Positions 1 through 9,924 of a DNA stretch of 64,000 bases are shown piece by piece. Source of the DNA: Cohnella luojiensis (GTDB lineage Bacteria > Bacillota > Bacilli > Paenibacillales > Paenibacillaceae). The stretch's first letter is position 1. The number at the start of each line of letters is the position of its first letter. The notes beneath the pieces are model-generated. The model made no database searches. It saw only the letters and a program-made list of their open reading frames with translations, and was not told the origin of the DNA. The stretch lies in the NCBI RefSeq assembly GCF_004564235.1, contig NZ_SOMN01000002.1, forward strand, positions 124,001 to 188,000. Reading direction: 5' to 3'. The position numbers and the translations under genes are program-made.

Positions 1-1
1 G

Positions 2-472
2 AAGTTAACGTTCGTGGTCCTAGGGTTGGGGGCTTTCGCCCTGACGGCCTGCGCGGTCAAAAACGATGCTTCCCATATCGGACATGCGCCGAACGGAGAC
101 TTAAGGGAGGTCACGGCTTCGGCCGGGAAGATGCCTTCCTTCCTGAAGGAACAACCGAATGCCGTTCAGGTCGCCTATCAAGCGGCGGGAAAGCTAGGGG
201 ACACGCTGCAATGGATCCCTTGTTATTGCGGCTGCGGCGATAGCGCCGGGCACAAGAGTAATTTGAATTGCTTTATTAACGAGGTGCGCGAGGACGGTTC
301 GGTCGAATGGGACGATCATGGAACGAGATGCGGGGTTTGCTTGCAGATCGCCATGGTCTCCGTGCAAATGAAGCAGCAAGGCAAGACGAACCTGGAAATT
401 CGCGAGTACGTCGACGGTAAGTATAGTAAAGGGTTTGCCGCTGCAACCGACACTCCAATGCCCCAAGGCTGA
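2..472 (+). CDS. PCYCGC-motif lipoprotein (5' end outside window)
   Basis: The reading frame is open from base 2, so the true start lies upstream of the window. The visible N-terminus is a lysine followed by a hydrophobic stretch ending in the lipobox LTAC (Cys about residue 18 of the visible part), typical of a lipoprotein signal peptide cut by signal peptidase II. The mature part has the cysteine cluster PCYCGCG, then NCF and RCGVC, which defines the PCYCGC family of extracytoplasmic proteins. The role of that family is poorly known; the cysteines suggest metal or heme handling (inference). It lies 24 bp upstream of the helicase gene. A GTG at 14 could be called as a start but would cut into the signal peptide. 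Confidence 0.8.
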   Translation, partial: KLTFVVLGLGAFALTACAVKNDASHIGHAPNGDLREVTASAGKMPSFLKEQPNAVQVAYQAAGKLGDTLQWIPCYCGCGDSAGHKSNLNCFINEVREDGSVEWDDHGTRCGVCLQIAMVSVQMKQQGKTNLEIREYVDGKYSKGFAAATDTPMPQG

Positions 473-496
473 ATAGAACGAAAAACGGGATGATGA

Positions 497-3400
497 ATGA
501 TGGTTTATACAAAGGATGTGGCGGAATTCGCTCTCAATAAACAAACGATCCAGGAACTATGCGGACCCGCGTCTTACATGCGGGGGGAAGCTTACTTTCG
601 ATCGGGTCAAGTTCTCTCCGTGAAGAGAGAAGCCGGGGGTGCAGGCTACCGGGCAATCGTGAAGGGCTCTAATCGCAACCGTTACGAGGTCGAGCTTGCG
701 ATCGACGAGGACGGCGAAGTCGGGGCTTCTTGCGAATGCTCGGCGTACACCCCTCTTGCGTATTGCAAACATATCGCTGCCGTTTTGCTGAAGCTAGCAG
801 ATGAGGTAACGGAAGAGCCGCCTGCCGACGATGAGGTGATTTCCGAGAAGGATTCCCATCTGACGAAGCAGGTTATCTTTTTGTTTGACCGCGTATTAAG
901 CCGACAGACGGAAACGCGGCTTGATGCCGCGGAGGACGATGGCTTCGACTCTCAGACGCTCGAGATTGAATATGCTTGCAGAATCGTCAAGAGCTTTTCC
1001 AACAAGCCGATGTTCGCGGTCTCGATGAAACTCGGACTTTCTAGGCTATATATCGTTCAGAGAATCAAAGACTTCTTGAAGCATGTCGACGAAGCGACGC
1101 CGATGATGTTCGCGAAGCATTTTACTTACGACCCTACCGAGCATGCGTTCAGCGAATTCGATGCCCGTTTTATTCGATTGTTGATCGAAGCCATGCATGT
1201 CGAGGAAATCTATAAGGATCTGTTCCATTCTTTCTCGTCTTACTCTCATCGGGAAGAGCGGATACTGATGATTCCTCCTGCCATCTGGGAAAGAATGCTT
1301 CCTCTATTGGAGCACGTGAATATCAGCTTCGAGGATAAGAACGTGGGCAATCATCGCATGGAGCTAATGGAAGGGGCTCTCCCCATATCGGTGCAATTAA
1401 ACAAGGCCGGGGGAGGGGGCTACCAGCTTGAAATCGAAGGTTTAAAAAATTCAACCTTCATGGACAATTATGGGGTAGCCATCGTGAACGGGTTGCTTTT
1501 CAAATCCGACCCCCACCAATTAAAGCGAATCTCGGATCTAAAGAAAATGTTCCATTACGAGAAGAACACAAGGCTTCTGATCGGACCGGATCAAATCGAG
1601 TCTTTCATCGATCGCGTCGTTCGCGGTTTAAATCAATTCGTGAACGTGGAAATTTCGCCTCAGATCGCCGATCGTATCGTGAACCCTCCGCTTAATGCCC
1701 GTTTGCATCTGGATTTCGAAGAGGATAGATTGCTTGCCCGTCTGGAATACGTCTACGACGACATCGTCATTTCTCCGTTGCCGCAGAAAGCGATGGCTAA
1801 CGCCAGGGCGGATGTCATCCTGATGAGGGATCTCGACAGGGAGAATCGGATCATGGCACTGATCGAGAGATCCTCCTTCAAGTTCAACGGCAAAGACGTT
1901 TACTTGGATCAGGAAGAAGATATTTACGATTTCCTGTACGATATTTTGCCTCAATTAGGCGACGACGTAGAGATTTATGCTACTGATTCGGTTAAAACAG
2001 TTATGCGTACGGTCGAATACCAGCCTAAAGCCCGTCTCGACGTAGATATCGGAACGAACTGGCTGGAAGTATCTTTCGACATGGAAGGCATGGATGAGCA
2101 AGACATTCAGAATCTTCTTCGCAATCTCGTGGAGAAGAAAAAATATTTCCGCTTGCCCGGAGGAGAATTTCTCTCGCTCGAGCAAGAGAGCTTCAAGGAA
2201 ATCAACAGGTTGTTCGAGGAGCTTGACCTGAGAAAGCCGGACATGGACGGGAATCGCATCCGCATGCCTGCCGTACGCGGTTTCCAGCTCATGGATCAGT
2301 TCGGAAAGTCGTCGCATGGCATACAATTAGGGAAGTCGCTTCGAAAGTTATGGGATAATCTTCGCAATCCGGACAATCTGGATTTCGAAATTCCCGAAGG
2401 ACTGGATCCGGTTCTGCGAGATTATCAGAAATACGGTTTCCAATGGCTCAAGACGTTATCGAATTATCGCCTCGGGGGCATTCTCGCGGACGATATGGGA
2501 TTAGGCAAAACCATTCAGAGCATCGCCTATATCGTATCTGAAACGGCCGCTGCGGAAGTAGAAGGCGTGTCGTCTTCCCCCGTGCTTATCGTCTCTCCTG
2601 CGTCTCTGATCTATAATTGGGAGCGAGAGTGCAAGAAGTTCGCGCCGGGTCTCAGAACGGTCGTTGCGGCAGGAGATCGTCAGGAGCGAAGCGAGCTGAT
2701 GTCGGAGATGAAAGACGTCGACGTCTGGATTACCTCCTACCCGCTTCTCCGAAGAGATATCGAATGGTACGAGAAGCAGAATTTCCGCGCCTTGTTCCTT
2801 GACGAGGCGCAAGCAATCAAGAATCATGCTTCCCTAACCTCGCACGCGGTTAGAAGATTGAAGGCAGGGCAACGCTTCGCCCTTACGGGTACGCCGATCG
2901 AGAACTCGCTAGACGAATTGTGGTCGATATTCGACGCAGTCTTCCCCGGGTTGTTCAGCGGGAAGAAGTCTTTCTCGGATCTGCCGAGAGACAAGGTGGC
3001 GCGTATCGTGCGTCCTTTTATTCTCCGGAGGCTGAAAAGCGAAGTTCTCAAAGAACTACCAGATAAAATCGAGAGCGTGCAGCCTTCCGAATTATCCACG
3101 GAGCAGAAGCAGCTCTACCTCGCTTACCTGGAGAAGCTGCAATCCGATATCGTGCGGGATCTTTCCGTGGACGGCGGCTTCCAAAGGAACCGCATGAAAA
3201 TATTAGCGGGCTTAACTCGTCTGCGCCAGCTTTGCTGTCATCCGGCGCTATTTCTCGAAGGCTACGAGGGAACCTCCGGGAAACTCGAGCAGCTTCTCGA
3301 GATAATCGAGGAATGCCAAGGCGGCAGCAAACGAATGCTCATCTTCTCGCAGTTCACTTCTATGCTGGACATCATCAGGCAAGAGCTGAACGGGCGTGAC

Positions 3401-3787
3401 TTACCTTATTTTTATTTGGATGGGTCTACGCCTTCTGCGCAAAGACTGGAGATGTGCGATGAATTCAACGGCGGCGCTCGGGATATTTTCCTCATTTCCT
3501 TGAAAGCCGGGGGAACCGGACTTAACTTGACCGGAGCGGACACCGTCGTTTTATACGACCTCTGGTGGAATCCTGCCGTAGAGCAGCAAGCGGCCGACCG
3601 TGCGCACCGCATCGGGCAGAAGAAGGTCGTGCAAGTCATCAAGCTAGTGGCCCAAGGCACGATCGAGGAAAAGATGCTGGAGCTGCAGCAGCGCAAGAAA
3701 GATTTAATAGACGAGGTCATTCAACCGGGCGAAACGGCGTTATCGACGTTGTCCGAGGAAGATATTCGCGAGTTGTTGCAAATTTAA
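497..3787 (+). CDS. SWIM zinc finger / SNF2-family helicase
   Basis: A 1096-aa SWI2/SNF2 ATPase. A SWIM zinc finger lies near the N-terminus (Cys79, Cys81, Cys90, His92 in the pattern CxC...CxH). A long middle region follows, then the SNF2 helicase core: Walker A DDMGLGKT near residue 665, the DEAQ box near 769, GTPIENS, and the C-terminal helicase lobe with GGTGLNLTGAD, WWNPAVEQQA and the arginine finger motif DRAHRIGQ. Such proteins move along double-stranded DNA and remodel DNA-protein complexes; the bacterial SWIM-SNF2 role is thought to be in transcription recycling or repair, and the exact role here is inference. The start is the first of two adjacent ATG codons at 497. A terminator follows at 3800. 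Confidence 0.88.
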   Translation: MMVYTKDVAEFALNKQTIQELCGPASYMRGEAYFRSGQVLSVKREAGGAGYRAIVKGSNRNRYEVELAIDEDGEVGASCECSAYTPLAYCKHIAAVLLKLADEVTEEPPADDEVISEKDSHLTKQVIFLFDRVLSRQTETRLDAAEDDGFDSQTLEIEYACRIVKSFSNKPMFAVSMKLGLSRLYIVQRIKDFLKHVDEATPMMFAKHFTYDPTEHAFSEFDARFIRLLIEAMHVEEIYKDLFHSFSSYSHREERILMIPPAIWERMLPLLEHVNISFEDKNVGNHRMELMEGALPISVQLNKAGGGGYQLEIEGLKNSTFMDNYGVAIVNGLLFKSDPHQLKRISDLKKMFHYEKNTRLLIGPDQIESFIDRVVRGLNQFVNVEISPQIADRIVNPPLNARLHLDFEEDRLLARLEYVYDDIVISPLPQKAMANARADVILMRDLDRENRIMALIERSSFKFNGKDVYLDQEEDIYDFLYDILPQLGDDVEIYATDSVKTVMRTVEYQPKARLDVDIGTNWLEVSFDMEGMDEQDIQNLLRNLVEKKKYFRLPGGEFLSLEQESFKEINRLFEELDLRKPDMDGNRIRMPAVRGFQLMDQFGKSSHGIQLGKSLRKLWDNLRNPDNLDFEIPEGLDPVLRDYQKYGFQWLKTLSNYRLGGILADDMGLGKTIQSIAYIVSETAAAEVEGVSSSPVLIVSPASLIYNWERECKKFAPGLRTVVAAGDRQERSELMSEMKDVDVWITSYPLLRRDIEWYEKQNFRALFLDEAQAIKNHASLTSHAVRRLKAGQRFALTGTPIENSLDELWSIFDAVFPGLFSGKKSFSDLPRDKVARIVRPFILRRLKSEVLKELPDKIESVQPSELSTEQKQLYLAYLEKLQSDIVRDLSVDGGFQRNRMKILAGLTRLRQLCCHPALFLEGYEGTSGKLEQLLEIIEECQGGSKRMLIFSQFTSMLDIIRQELNGRDLPYFYLDGSTPSAQRLEMCDEFNGGARDIFLISLKAGGTGLNLTGADTVVLYDLWWNPAVEQQAADRAHRIGQKKVVQVIKLVAQGTIEEKMLELQQRKKDLIDEVIQPGETALSTLSEEDIRELLQI

Positions 3788-3799
3788 GTGACTATATCT

Positions 3800-3847
3800 A
3801 CCGGCATTCGGGCAATACTACCAGGTATAGCCCGGGTGCCGGTTTTT
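3800..3847 (+). terminator. Rho-independent terminator after SNF2 helicase gene
   Basis: Stem ACCGGCATTCGGGC (3800-3813) pairs with GCCCGGGTGCCGGT (3831-3844) through 12 Watson-Crick and 2 G-U pairs. An inner ATAC/GTAT extends the helix, and a run of seven T follows. Confidence 0.85.
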
Positions 3848-3905
3848 TTGCCTTTAGCCGAACAAAGCTGTGCCTGCCTGAGGGCGTGATCGGGGAGGGA
3901 TTCTA

Positions 3906-5669
3906 ATGACTTTAAGTATGGTTTTAATGCTAGTCCAAGTTTTTTTTGCCGTCGTTATCGGCATTTATTTTTGGAATTTGCTGCGCAATCAGAAGAATAA
4001 CCGAAGCGCGGTAGACAGGGAATCCCGGAAGGAGATGGATAAGCTTCGCAAGCTTCGCTCCATCTCTCTAACTAAGCCGCTCTCGGAGAAGACCAGACCG
4101 GCTACGATTACGGATATCGTCGGACAGAAGGAAGGGCTTCGCGCGCTTAAAGCGGCTCTGTGCAGCAGCAACCCGCAGCACGTGATCGTCTATGGACCGC
4201 CCGGAGTCGGTAAGACCGCGGCGGCGAGGGTCATTCTGGAAGAAGCGAAGAAGAACAAGCTGTCGCCGTTCCGTATGGAAGCGAAGTTCACGGAGATCGA
4301 CGCCACGACGGCCAGGTTCGACGAACGGGGGATTGCCGACCCGTTGATCGGATCGGTGCACGATCCGATCTATCAAGGAGCCGGAGCGATGGGGGTAGCG
4401 GGTATTCCGCAGCCGAAGCCCGGGGCGGTTACGAAAGCTCATGGAGGCATTCTGTTCATTGACGAGATCGGCGAGCTCCATCCGATTCAGTTGAATAAGC
4501 TGCTGAAGGTGTTGGAAGACCGCAAGGTTTATCTAGAAAGCGCGTATTACCATGCCGAGGATTCCAACATTCCGATGTATATTCACGATATTTTCCAGAA
4601 TGGGCTCCCAGCGGATTTTAGGTTGGTGGGCGCGACGACGCGGTCTCCTAACGATCTTCCTCCAGCGCTTAGAAGCCGATGCATGGAAGTCTATTTCCGG
4701 CCGTTGCTTCCGGAAGAGATCGGACGGATCGCGGAGAACGCCATCCACAAGATCGGATTCGTTCCGCGGCCGGACGCTCTAGAAGTAGTAAAGCGGTATG
4801 CGACTAACGGCAGGGAAGCGGTAAATATTATCCAACTGGCGGCCGGGCTCGCCTTATCGGAGAATCGCGATGAACTCGGGGCGGCGGACGTGGAGTGGGT
4901 CGTCAATAGCAGCCAGCTTCCGCCTCGTCCCGACCGGAAGATTCCTTCCAAACCGCAGATCGGGCTCGTTAACGGCTTGGCTGTTTATGGTCCGAGCATG
5001 GGCGCGTTACTGGAAATCGAAGTTACTGCCATTCCTGCTCTTAGAGGCAAAGGTCAATTTAATATCACCGGCGTCGTGGAGGAAGAGGAGCTTGGAGGCG
5101 GACAACGGACATTAAGGCGTAAGAGCATGGCCAAGGGCTCTCTCGATAACGTTCTAACCGTGCTGAGACGAAACGGCTTCCAGCCGGAGAACTTCGATTT
5201 GCATGTCAACTTTCCCGGCGGAACGCCCGTCGATGGTCCGTCGGCAGGCGTTGCCATGGCGGTTGCGATTGCTTCGGCAATGACCAAACAGCCCGTGGAC
5301 AATAAAATCGCCATGACCGGAGAGGTGAGCATTCATGGAGGAGTCAAACCGGTTGGCGGCGTTGTCGCCAAAGTCGAAGCCGCTTTCCAAGCCGGAGCGG
5401 AAACCGTGATTATCCCTAAGGAAAACTGGCAGGCGATCTTCGAAGGCCTTGAAGGCGTAAAAGTCATTCCCGTGGACCGAATGGAGGACGTATTCCGCCA
5501 CGTGTTCGGGGAAAATGTGACTTGGATGGAACCGGAATGGCAGGTCAGCGAGTTGCCGGTAGCCGCGGATGCCTTCGCGGCGGCACCGGCGGGGGCGGTT
5601 TTTCAGGCAGGCAACGTACCTTCCAAGCCGCAAACTATAGATGGAGTAGCTCATCGTATCGACGGGTAG
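3906..5669 (+). CDS. lonB: LonB, membrane-anchored sporulation Lon-type protease
   Basis: A 587-aa LonB-type ATP-dependent serine protease, which degrades proteins during sporulation in B. subtilis (sigma-F regulon there). An N-terminal membrane segment (about residues 5-24, [18 protein letters not shown]) replaces the Lon substrate-binding domain. An AAA+ domain follows with Walker A GPPGVGKT near residue 96 and Walker B ILFIDE. The Lon protease domain has the catalytic Ser in DGPSAG (near 445) and the Lys in KPVGGVVAK (near 488). The RBS is GGGAGGGA at 3893. It sits directly upstream of lonA with its own terminator, the same order as in Bacillus. The last 35 or so residues are Ala/Gly/Pro-rich and probably disordered. 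Confidence 0.93.
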   Translation: MTLSMVLMLVQVFFAVVIGIYFWNLLRNQKNNRSAVDRESRKEMDKLRKLRSISLTKPLSEKTRPATITDIVGQKEGLRALKAALCSSNPQHVIVYGPPGVGKTAAARVILEEAKKNKLSPFRMEAKFTEIDATTARFDERGIADPLIGSVHDPIYQGAGAMGVAGIPQPKPGAVTKAHGGILFIDEIGELHPIQLNKLLKVLEDRKVYLESAYYHAEDSNIPMYIHDIFQNGLPADFRLVGATTRSPNDLPPALRSRCMEVYFRPLLPEEIGRIAENAIHKIGFVPRPDALEVVKRYATNGREAVNIIQLAAGLALSENRDELGAADVEWVVNSSQLPPRPDRKIPSKPQIGLVNGLAVYGPSMGALLEIEVTAIPALRGKGQFNITGVVEEEELGGGQRTLRRKSMAKGSLDNVLTVLRRNGFQPENFDLHVNFPGGTPVDGPSAGVAMAVAIASAMTKQPVDNKIAMTGEVSIHGGVKPVGGVVAKVEAAFQAGAETVIIPKENWQAIFEGLEGVKVIPVDRMEDVFRHVFGENVTWMEPEWQVSELPVAADAFAAAPAGAVFQAGNVPSKPQTIDGVAHRIDG

Positions 5670-5686
5670 GAACAAGAAGTAGTTCT

Positions 5687-5715
5687 AGAGCTGCCGTTTC
5701 GGCGGCTCTTTTTTT
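5687..5715 (+). terminator. Rho-independent terminator between lonB and lonA
   Basis: Nine-base-pair stem AGAGCTGCC (5687-5695) with GGCGGCTCT (5701-5709), a 5-nt loop and a T-run. Confidence 0.85.
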
Positions 5716-5742
5716 GCGGCGAGCGAATACATTTGATACAAT
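5714..5742 (+). promoter_or_regulatory. candidate SigA promoter of lonA
   Basis: A weak -35 TTGCGG at 5714-5719, a 17-bp spacer, then -10 TACAAT at 5737-5742, 47 bp upstream of the lonA start. The -35 overlaps the T-run of the preceding terminator. Confidence 0.45.
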
Positions 5743-5788
5743 GACTGGAGTGTTTGAAATCGTTCCAGAACTGCGAGGTGCGTCAATT

Positions 5789-8233
5789 ATGGGTTCGAGC
5801 AAACAGAAAAGCCGTTCTATCCCCTTGCTGCCCTTAAGAGGGTTGCTCGTTTATCCCAGCATGGTCCTGCATTTAGACGTGGGCCGGGAGAAATCCGTGA
5901 AAGCGCTGGAGCAATGCATGATCGAAGATCATATGATCTTGCTCTGCTCGCAATCCGAGGTCAACATCGAAGAACCGACGCAAGAAGATATTTATCAAGT
6001 CGGAACGATTGCCAAGGTACGTCAAATGCTGAAGCTGCCTAACGGAACGATCCGTGTTCTGGTGGAGGGCGTCAGCAGGGCGGAAATCGAACAATATTTG
6101 CCTAACGATGAATTCTATGAGGTGCTTGCCCATGAACTGATTGAAGGGCAGACCAACGACTCGGAACTAGATGCGCTTATGCGTGCGGTTCTCAGCCAGT
6201 TCGAGCATTACATCAACCTATCCAAGAAAGTAACTCCGGAGACGCTCGCCGCCGTGTCTGACATTGATCAGCCAGGTCGATTGGCCGACGTTATTACGAG
6301 TCATTTGTCGTTGAAAATAAAAGATAAGCAAGAAATCCTGGAAACCGTCGAAGTTCGCCCCCGCTTGGAGAAGCTGCTCGATTTTCTCAACAACGAGCGC
6401 GAGGTGCTGGAGCTTGAGCGCAAGATCAGCCAACGCGTTAAGAAACAGATGGAGAAGACGCAGAAGGAATACTATCTTCGCGAGCAGATGAAGGCGATCC
6501 AGAAGGAGCTCGGAGAGAAGGAAGGCCGCGCTGGAGAAGTCGAAGAGCTTAGGGCGCAGTTAGCCGAAGCCGAGCTCCCCGAGAAAATCGCGGCAAAGGT
6601 CGAGAAGGAAATCGATCGTCTGGAGAAGATGCCCGCGTCTTCGGCGGAGGGCGGCGTTATCCGTACTTACGTGGAGTGGCTGCTAGCTCTGCCGTGGAGT
6701 AAAATGACGGAAGACGATTTGGACATCGCCAATGCCGAGCAGATCTTGAATGATGAACACTATGGCTTGGATAAGGCGAAGGAACGCGTCTTGGAGTATT
6801 TGGCCGTCCAGAAGCTGGTCAAGAAGCTGAAGGGTCCGATCCTATGCTTAGTCGGTCCGCCGGGCGTCGGGAAAACCTCTTTAGCGAAATCCATCGCGAA
6901 ATCCCTCGGGAGAGAATTCGTACGAATTTCGCTTGGGGGCGTGCGGGACGAAGCGGAAATCCGCGGTCACCGCAGGACTTACGTCGGAGCAATGCCAGGC
7001 CGCATCTTGCAAGGCATGCGTAATGCCGGTTCCGCGAATCCGGTGTTCCTATTGGACGAGATCGATAAGATGGCCATGGATTTCCGTGGAGATCCGTCTT
7101 CCGCTTTGCTTGAAGTGCTTGATCCCGAGCAAAACACGACCTTCAGCGACCACTACATCGAGATGCCTTTCGACCTTTCGAACGTGATGTTCGTGACGAC
7201 GGCCAACGTCGTTCATAATATTCCTAGGCCTTTATTGGATCGCATGGAGCTATTGCAGGTTCCGGGGTATACGGAAATCGAGAAATTTCAAATCGCCGAG
7301 CGCCATCTTCTGCCGAAACAGAAGCGCAATCATGGCTTGGAAGATGAGCAACTCGTGATAGAAAGCGAAGCGCTCATGTCCCTCATCCGTCACTACACCA
7401 GGGAATCCGGCGTGCGTAACATGGAGCAGCAGCTCGCTTCCCTATGCCGTAAAGCGGCTAAAGCTATTGTGGCGAATCCGGAAGCCGCCCCGTTCGTCGT
7501 CGACGTGGAGAAGCTCAAGGAGCTGCTCGGACCGCCGAAGTTCCGCTACGGAATGGCGGAGCAAGAAGATCAGATCGGCGCGGTTACGGGACTTGCTTGG
7601 ACCGAGGTAGGCGGGGACACGCTAGTCATCGAAGTCACGATTATGCCGGGAAGCGGAAAACTGACCTTAACCGGCCAATTGGGCGACGTGATGAAGGAAT
7701 CGGCGCAAGCGGCATTCAGCTATACGCGCAGCCGCGTGAACGAGCTGGGGATCGACCCTCAGTTCCATGAGAAGAACGATATCCACATTCATATTCCGGA
7801 GGGGGCTATCCCCAAAGACGGTCCTTCCGCGGGCATTACGCTTGCGACGGCCCTTATCTCGGCATTGACGAGCCGGAAAGTATCTCGCGAGGTTGCCATG
7901 ACCGGGGAGATTACGCTGCGGGGACGCGTGCTTCCGATCGGGGGGCTGAAGGAGAAGTCTTTAGCCGCTCACCGTGCCGGAATTACGAAGGTATTATTGC
8001 CTAAAGACAACGAACGAGACTTGCGCGACATCCCGGAGAGCGTTCGATCGAACATGACGTTCGTGCCTGTCTCGCACATGGATGAGGTGCTTCAGCATGC
8101 CTTATCCGATCCCCTCATCCCGAACCCGAGCGCGAAGGGACAGGAAGAGGACGAATTGAAGGCGGAGAGCTCGGTTATTCCGGCTGCCGTTAACGACGAG
8201 CCCGATGAAACGAGGCCGCTCGGCACACATTGA
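5789..8233 (+). CDS. lonA: Endopeptidase La (LonA)
   Basis: An 814-aa ATP-dependent serine protease that degrades misfolded and regulatory proteins in the cytosol. The N-terminal substrate domain starts [14 protein letters not shown], a coiled-coil region near residues 190-260 follows, then AAA+ with Walker A GPPGVGKT (near 355) and Walker B FLLDEID. The protease domain has the catalytic Ser in DGPSAG (near 680) and the Lys in [10 protein letters not shown] (near 723). The frame is open further upstream, but the start is placed at the ATG at 5789 because GAGGTG lies 9 bp before it and the N-terminus then matches the Lon family. Its length is close to the usual 775-815 aa. engB follows after 18 bp, so the two are probably cotranscribed. 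Confidence 0.95.
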   Translation: MGSSKQKSRSIPLLPLRGLLVYPSMVLHLDVGREKSVKALEQCMIEDHMILLCSQSEVNIEEPTQEDIYQVGTIAKVRQMLKLPNGTIRVLVEGVSRAEIEQYLPNDEFYEVLAHELIEGQTNDSELDALMRAVLSQFEHYINLSKKVTPETLAAVSDIDQPGRLADVITSHLSLKIKDKQEILETVEVRPRLEKLLDFLNNEREVLELERKISQRVKKQMEKTQKEYYLREQMKAIQKELGEKEGRAGEVEELRAQLAEAELPEKIAAKVEKEIDRLEKMPASSAEGGVIRTYVEWLLALPWSKMTEDDLDIANAEQILNDEHYGLDKAKERVLEYLAVQKLVKKLKGPILCLVGPPGVGKTSLAKSIAKSLGREFVRISLGGVRDEAEIRGHRRTYVGAMPGRILQGMRNAGSANPVFLLDEIDKMAMDFRGDPSSALLEVLDPEQNTTFSDHYIEMPFDLSNVMFVTTANVVHNIPRPLLDRMELLQVPGYTEIEKFQIAERHLLPKQKRNHGLEDEQLVIESEALMSLIRHYTRESGVRNMEQQLASLCRKAAKAIVANPEAAPFVVDVEKLKELLGPPKFRYGMAEQEDQIGAVTGLAWTEVGGDTLVIEVTIMPGSGKLTLTGQLGDVMKESAQAAFSYTRSRVNELGIDPQFHEKNDIHIHIPEGAIPKDGPSAGITLATALISALTSRKVSREVAMTGEITLRGRVLPIGGLKEKSLAAHRAGITKVLLPKDNERDLRDIPESVRSNMTFVPVSHMDEVLQHALSDPLIPNPSAKGQEEDELKAESSVIPAAVNDEPDETRPLGTH

Positions 8234-8251
8234 TGGGAGACCTTAAGCATT

Positions 8252-8896
8252 ATGAAAATCAAGCAATCCGAATTCGTCATCAGCGCGGTCGGTCCGAGCC
8301 AGTATCCGGAAGATGGACTTCCGGAGGTGTCTCTGGCCGGCCGCTCCAACGTAGGGAAATCATCCCTTATCAATAAAATGCTGCTCCGCCGGAATTTGGC
8401 CCGCACAAGCCAGCAACCGGGCAAAACGCAGACGCTCAACTATTACAAGATCAACGGAGAGCTTTACTTCGTTGATTTTCCCGGTTACGGGTATGCTAGG
8501 GTGTCAAAGTCCGAGCGCGAAGCATGGGGCAAGATGATCGAACGTTATTTAAGGGGGCGCGAGCCGCTTAAATTAGTGCTGCAGCTGGTCGACTTGAGAC
8601 ATCCTCCTTCCGCGGAAGACCAACGCATGTACGAATGGCTATCCCATTACGAGATTCCGATGGCGGTCGTCGCGACCAAAGCGGACAAAGTATCCCGTTC
8701 GCAATGGCCTAAACACGTGAAAATCGTCCGCCAAACCTTGGGTATGCCCGGACACGTGCCTCTTGTTCTGTTCTCCTCGGAAACGGGACAAGGAAGGGAC
8801 GAATTATGGAGCATCATCATGCAATCGGCAGGAATACCGCTTAATCCCCCCTCTGAACCCCCTAACATCGTGCAGGAAACAGAGGATAACGGGTAA
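8252..8896 (+). CDS. engB: Ribosome biogenesis GTPase EngB/YsxC
   Basis: A 214-aa TrmE-Era-EngA-EngB-type GTPase needed for assembly of the 50S ribosomal subunit. G1 is GRSNVGKS at residues 30-37, G3 DFPGYG at 75-80 and G4 TKAD near 142. The C-terminal tail after about residue 195 is a Pro/Glu-rich extension slightly longer than in B. subtilis YsxC (about 195 aa). It lies 18 bp after lonA, the same lonA-ysxC order as in Bacillus, and is likely in the lonA operon. Confidence 0.93.
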   Translation: MKIKQSEFVISAVGPSQYPEDGLPEVSLAGRSNVGKSSLINKMLLRRNLARTSQQPGKTQTLNYYKINGELYFVDFPGYGYARVSKSEREAWGKMIERYLRGREPLKLVLQLVDLRHPPSAEDQRMYEWLSHYEIPMAVVATKADKVSRSQWPKHVKIVRQTLGMPGHVPLVLFSSETGQGRDELWSIIMQSAGIPLNPPSEPPNIVQETEDNG

Positions 8897-8988
8897 AAGG
8901 TTGGAGGAATCGCGGGAGGAATCGATTTTTACGCGTTTTTTCCGGGAATATCACGTTTTGGCGAGAGGAAACGGCTTGCGAATTAGCG

Positions 8989-8994
8989 TATAAT
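8989..8994 (+). promoter_or_regulatory. candidate -10 element upstream of the 9049 gene
   Basis: A perfect TATAAT 55 bp before the start of the next gene. No good -35 is visible at 16-18 bp, so only the -10 is called. Confidence 0.35.
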
Positions 8995-9048
8995 AAAGTT
9001 AGTTATCGGGTAACACAATCGCAAGACAATGGGAATTGAGGAGATTTT

Positions 9049-9639
9049 ATGGCTCAACGGGTAGCCACGGAGTATGTCAATGCCAGTCTGACACTGACGG
9101 AAGCCGAAATGCCGAGATTGATCTCTTTGTGCGAAGTCCAGCAGCTGCGTCTGCAAGTATTTGTATTGGATAACGGCAATCAGGAGGTCGTGCTTGAAGA
9201 GGATGCCGGCGGAGAATCCATTCGCTTGACGTTCGAACGCAGCAACGGACAGTATCGATGTGCGCTGACATGTCGGGTCGTCCAGCCCAAACTAACTAAC
9301 ACTTTACGCAAGCTCGTTTCTTCATTCAAAGGCGATGCCGTTGTAAACCGGATTTATCCTGGTTATACGATGGTTTATCATTACATCCGCGGTAACGTGG
9401 TACGCATCGTTGAGAGTAAGGGTACTCTTTTGAGGACCGTATTTGAGCAAAGCGATACATTAGGAAGACTGGAATCCCAGTTTAATCTTTGTTCGGTCGA
9501 AGAAGAAATTAACCGACTGCGCGGATCCGTAAACGAATTGCTCGATATTCGCAATCAAACGAAGGAACCGGAACTTATCGTTGAAATCGACCAAAGATTG
9601 AAATACCATAGTCGCCTTTTATTCGCTTTAGAGGCCTGA
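9049..9639 (+). CDS. Conserved-looking protein of unknown function
   Basis: A 196-aa soluble protein I do not recognise. The start ATG is preceded by GAGGAG at good spacing. The N-terminal two thirds read as alternating beta strands (FVLDNGNQEVVLEEDAG, SIRLTFERSNG) and a central YPGYTMVYHYIRGNVVRIVE segment. The last 45 residues (SVEEEINRLRGSVNELLDIR and onward) look like a helical hairpin or coiled coil. There is no signal peptide, membrane segment or cysteine motif. It is monocistronic, with its own candidate -10 and a strong terminator, between engB and speD. Codon usage looks like that of its neighbours, so it is probably an old family gene. Confidence 0.8.
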   Translation: MAQRVATEYVNASLTLTEAEMPRLISLCEVQQLRLQVFVLDNGNQEVVLEEDAGGESIRLTFERSNGQYRCALTCRVVQPKLTNTLRKLVSSFKGDAVVNRIYPGYTMVYHYIRGNVVRIVESKGTLLRTVFEQSDTLGRLESQFNLCSVEEEINRLRGSVNELLDIRNQTKEPELIVEIDQRLKYHSRLLFALEA

Positions 9640-9662
9640 GCGAGTCTATAACCGACCAAGCG

Positions 9663-9692
9663 AAAGAGCCATTCGATTGGCTCTTTTCTTTT
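9663..9692 (+). terminator. Rho-independent terminator before speD
   Basis: Perfect nine-base-pair stem AAAGAGCCA (9663-9671) / TGGCTCTTT (9678-9686) with a 6-nt loop and a T-rich tail. Confidence 0.88.
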
Positions 9693-9751
9693 GTACAAAA
9701 TCCTTGACGGGGCGCGGGGAAACCGGATTATGCATGACGCAAAAAAAACTA

Positions 9752-9780
9752 TTGCATTTACCCCGGATAGATGTTATTTT
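9752..9780 (+). promoter_or_regulatory. candidate promoter of speD
   Basis: TTGCAT at 9752-9757, a 17-bp spacer and TATTTT at 9775-9780. Transcription would start near 9787 and include the whole structured leader. TTGACG-16-GATTAT at 9704-9731 is an alternative further upstream. Confidence 0.35.
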
Positions 9781-9805
9781 TAGATTCGTTGACAACACAA
9801 TACAA

Positions 9806-9915
9806 TAGGAACCAGGATTCACTCAAGGAATGCGGTGAGAGCAAATTCCCTCCAAGTGAATGACGTAGGTCCTAGCGGATGAAATCAGTTTCACATTTTA
9901 TTCCTAGGAAGGGGG
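9806..9915 (+). promoter_or_regulatory. Structured speD leader RNA, candidate translational riboswitch
   Basis: Three nested helices can form. P1 is TAGGAACC (9806-9813, one bulged A) with GGTCCTA (9868-9874). P2 is ATTCACT (9817-9823) with AGTGAAT (9855-9861), seven perfect pairs. P3 is GGAATGC (9827-9833) with GC-AA-ATTCC (9841-9849), closing the loop GGTGAGA. The 3' strand of P1 can instead form TCCTAG (9870-9875) / CTAGGA (9904-9909), which encloses a small TGAAA/TTTCA hairpin and covers the start of the Shine-Dalgarno region (AGGAAGGGGG, 9906-9915). The two states exclude each other. I do not recognise it as a named riboswitch class. Confidence 0.55.
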
Positions 9916-9924
9916 AACCGAAAG

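Noticed and set aside
5522..5788. Longer N-terminus for LonA overlapping lonB
   Set aside because: It would include the lonB terminator and has no RBS. The ATG at 5789 with GAGGTG fits.
9789..9806. TTGACA...TACAAT as a speD promoter
   Set aside because: The spacing is only 6 bp.
9806..9880. speD leader as a cobalamin riboswitch (it contains a GCGGTGA...AATTCC-like string)
   Set aside because: The B12 box (GCCACTG) and the larger multi-stem architecture are missing, and the downstream gene does not fit.
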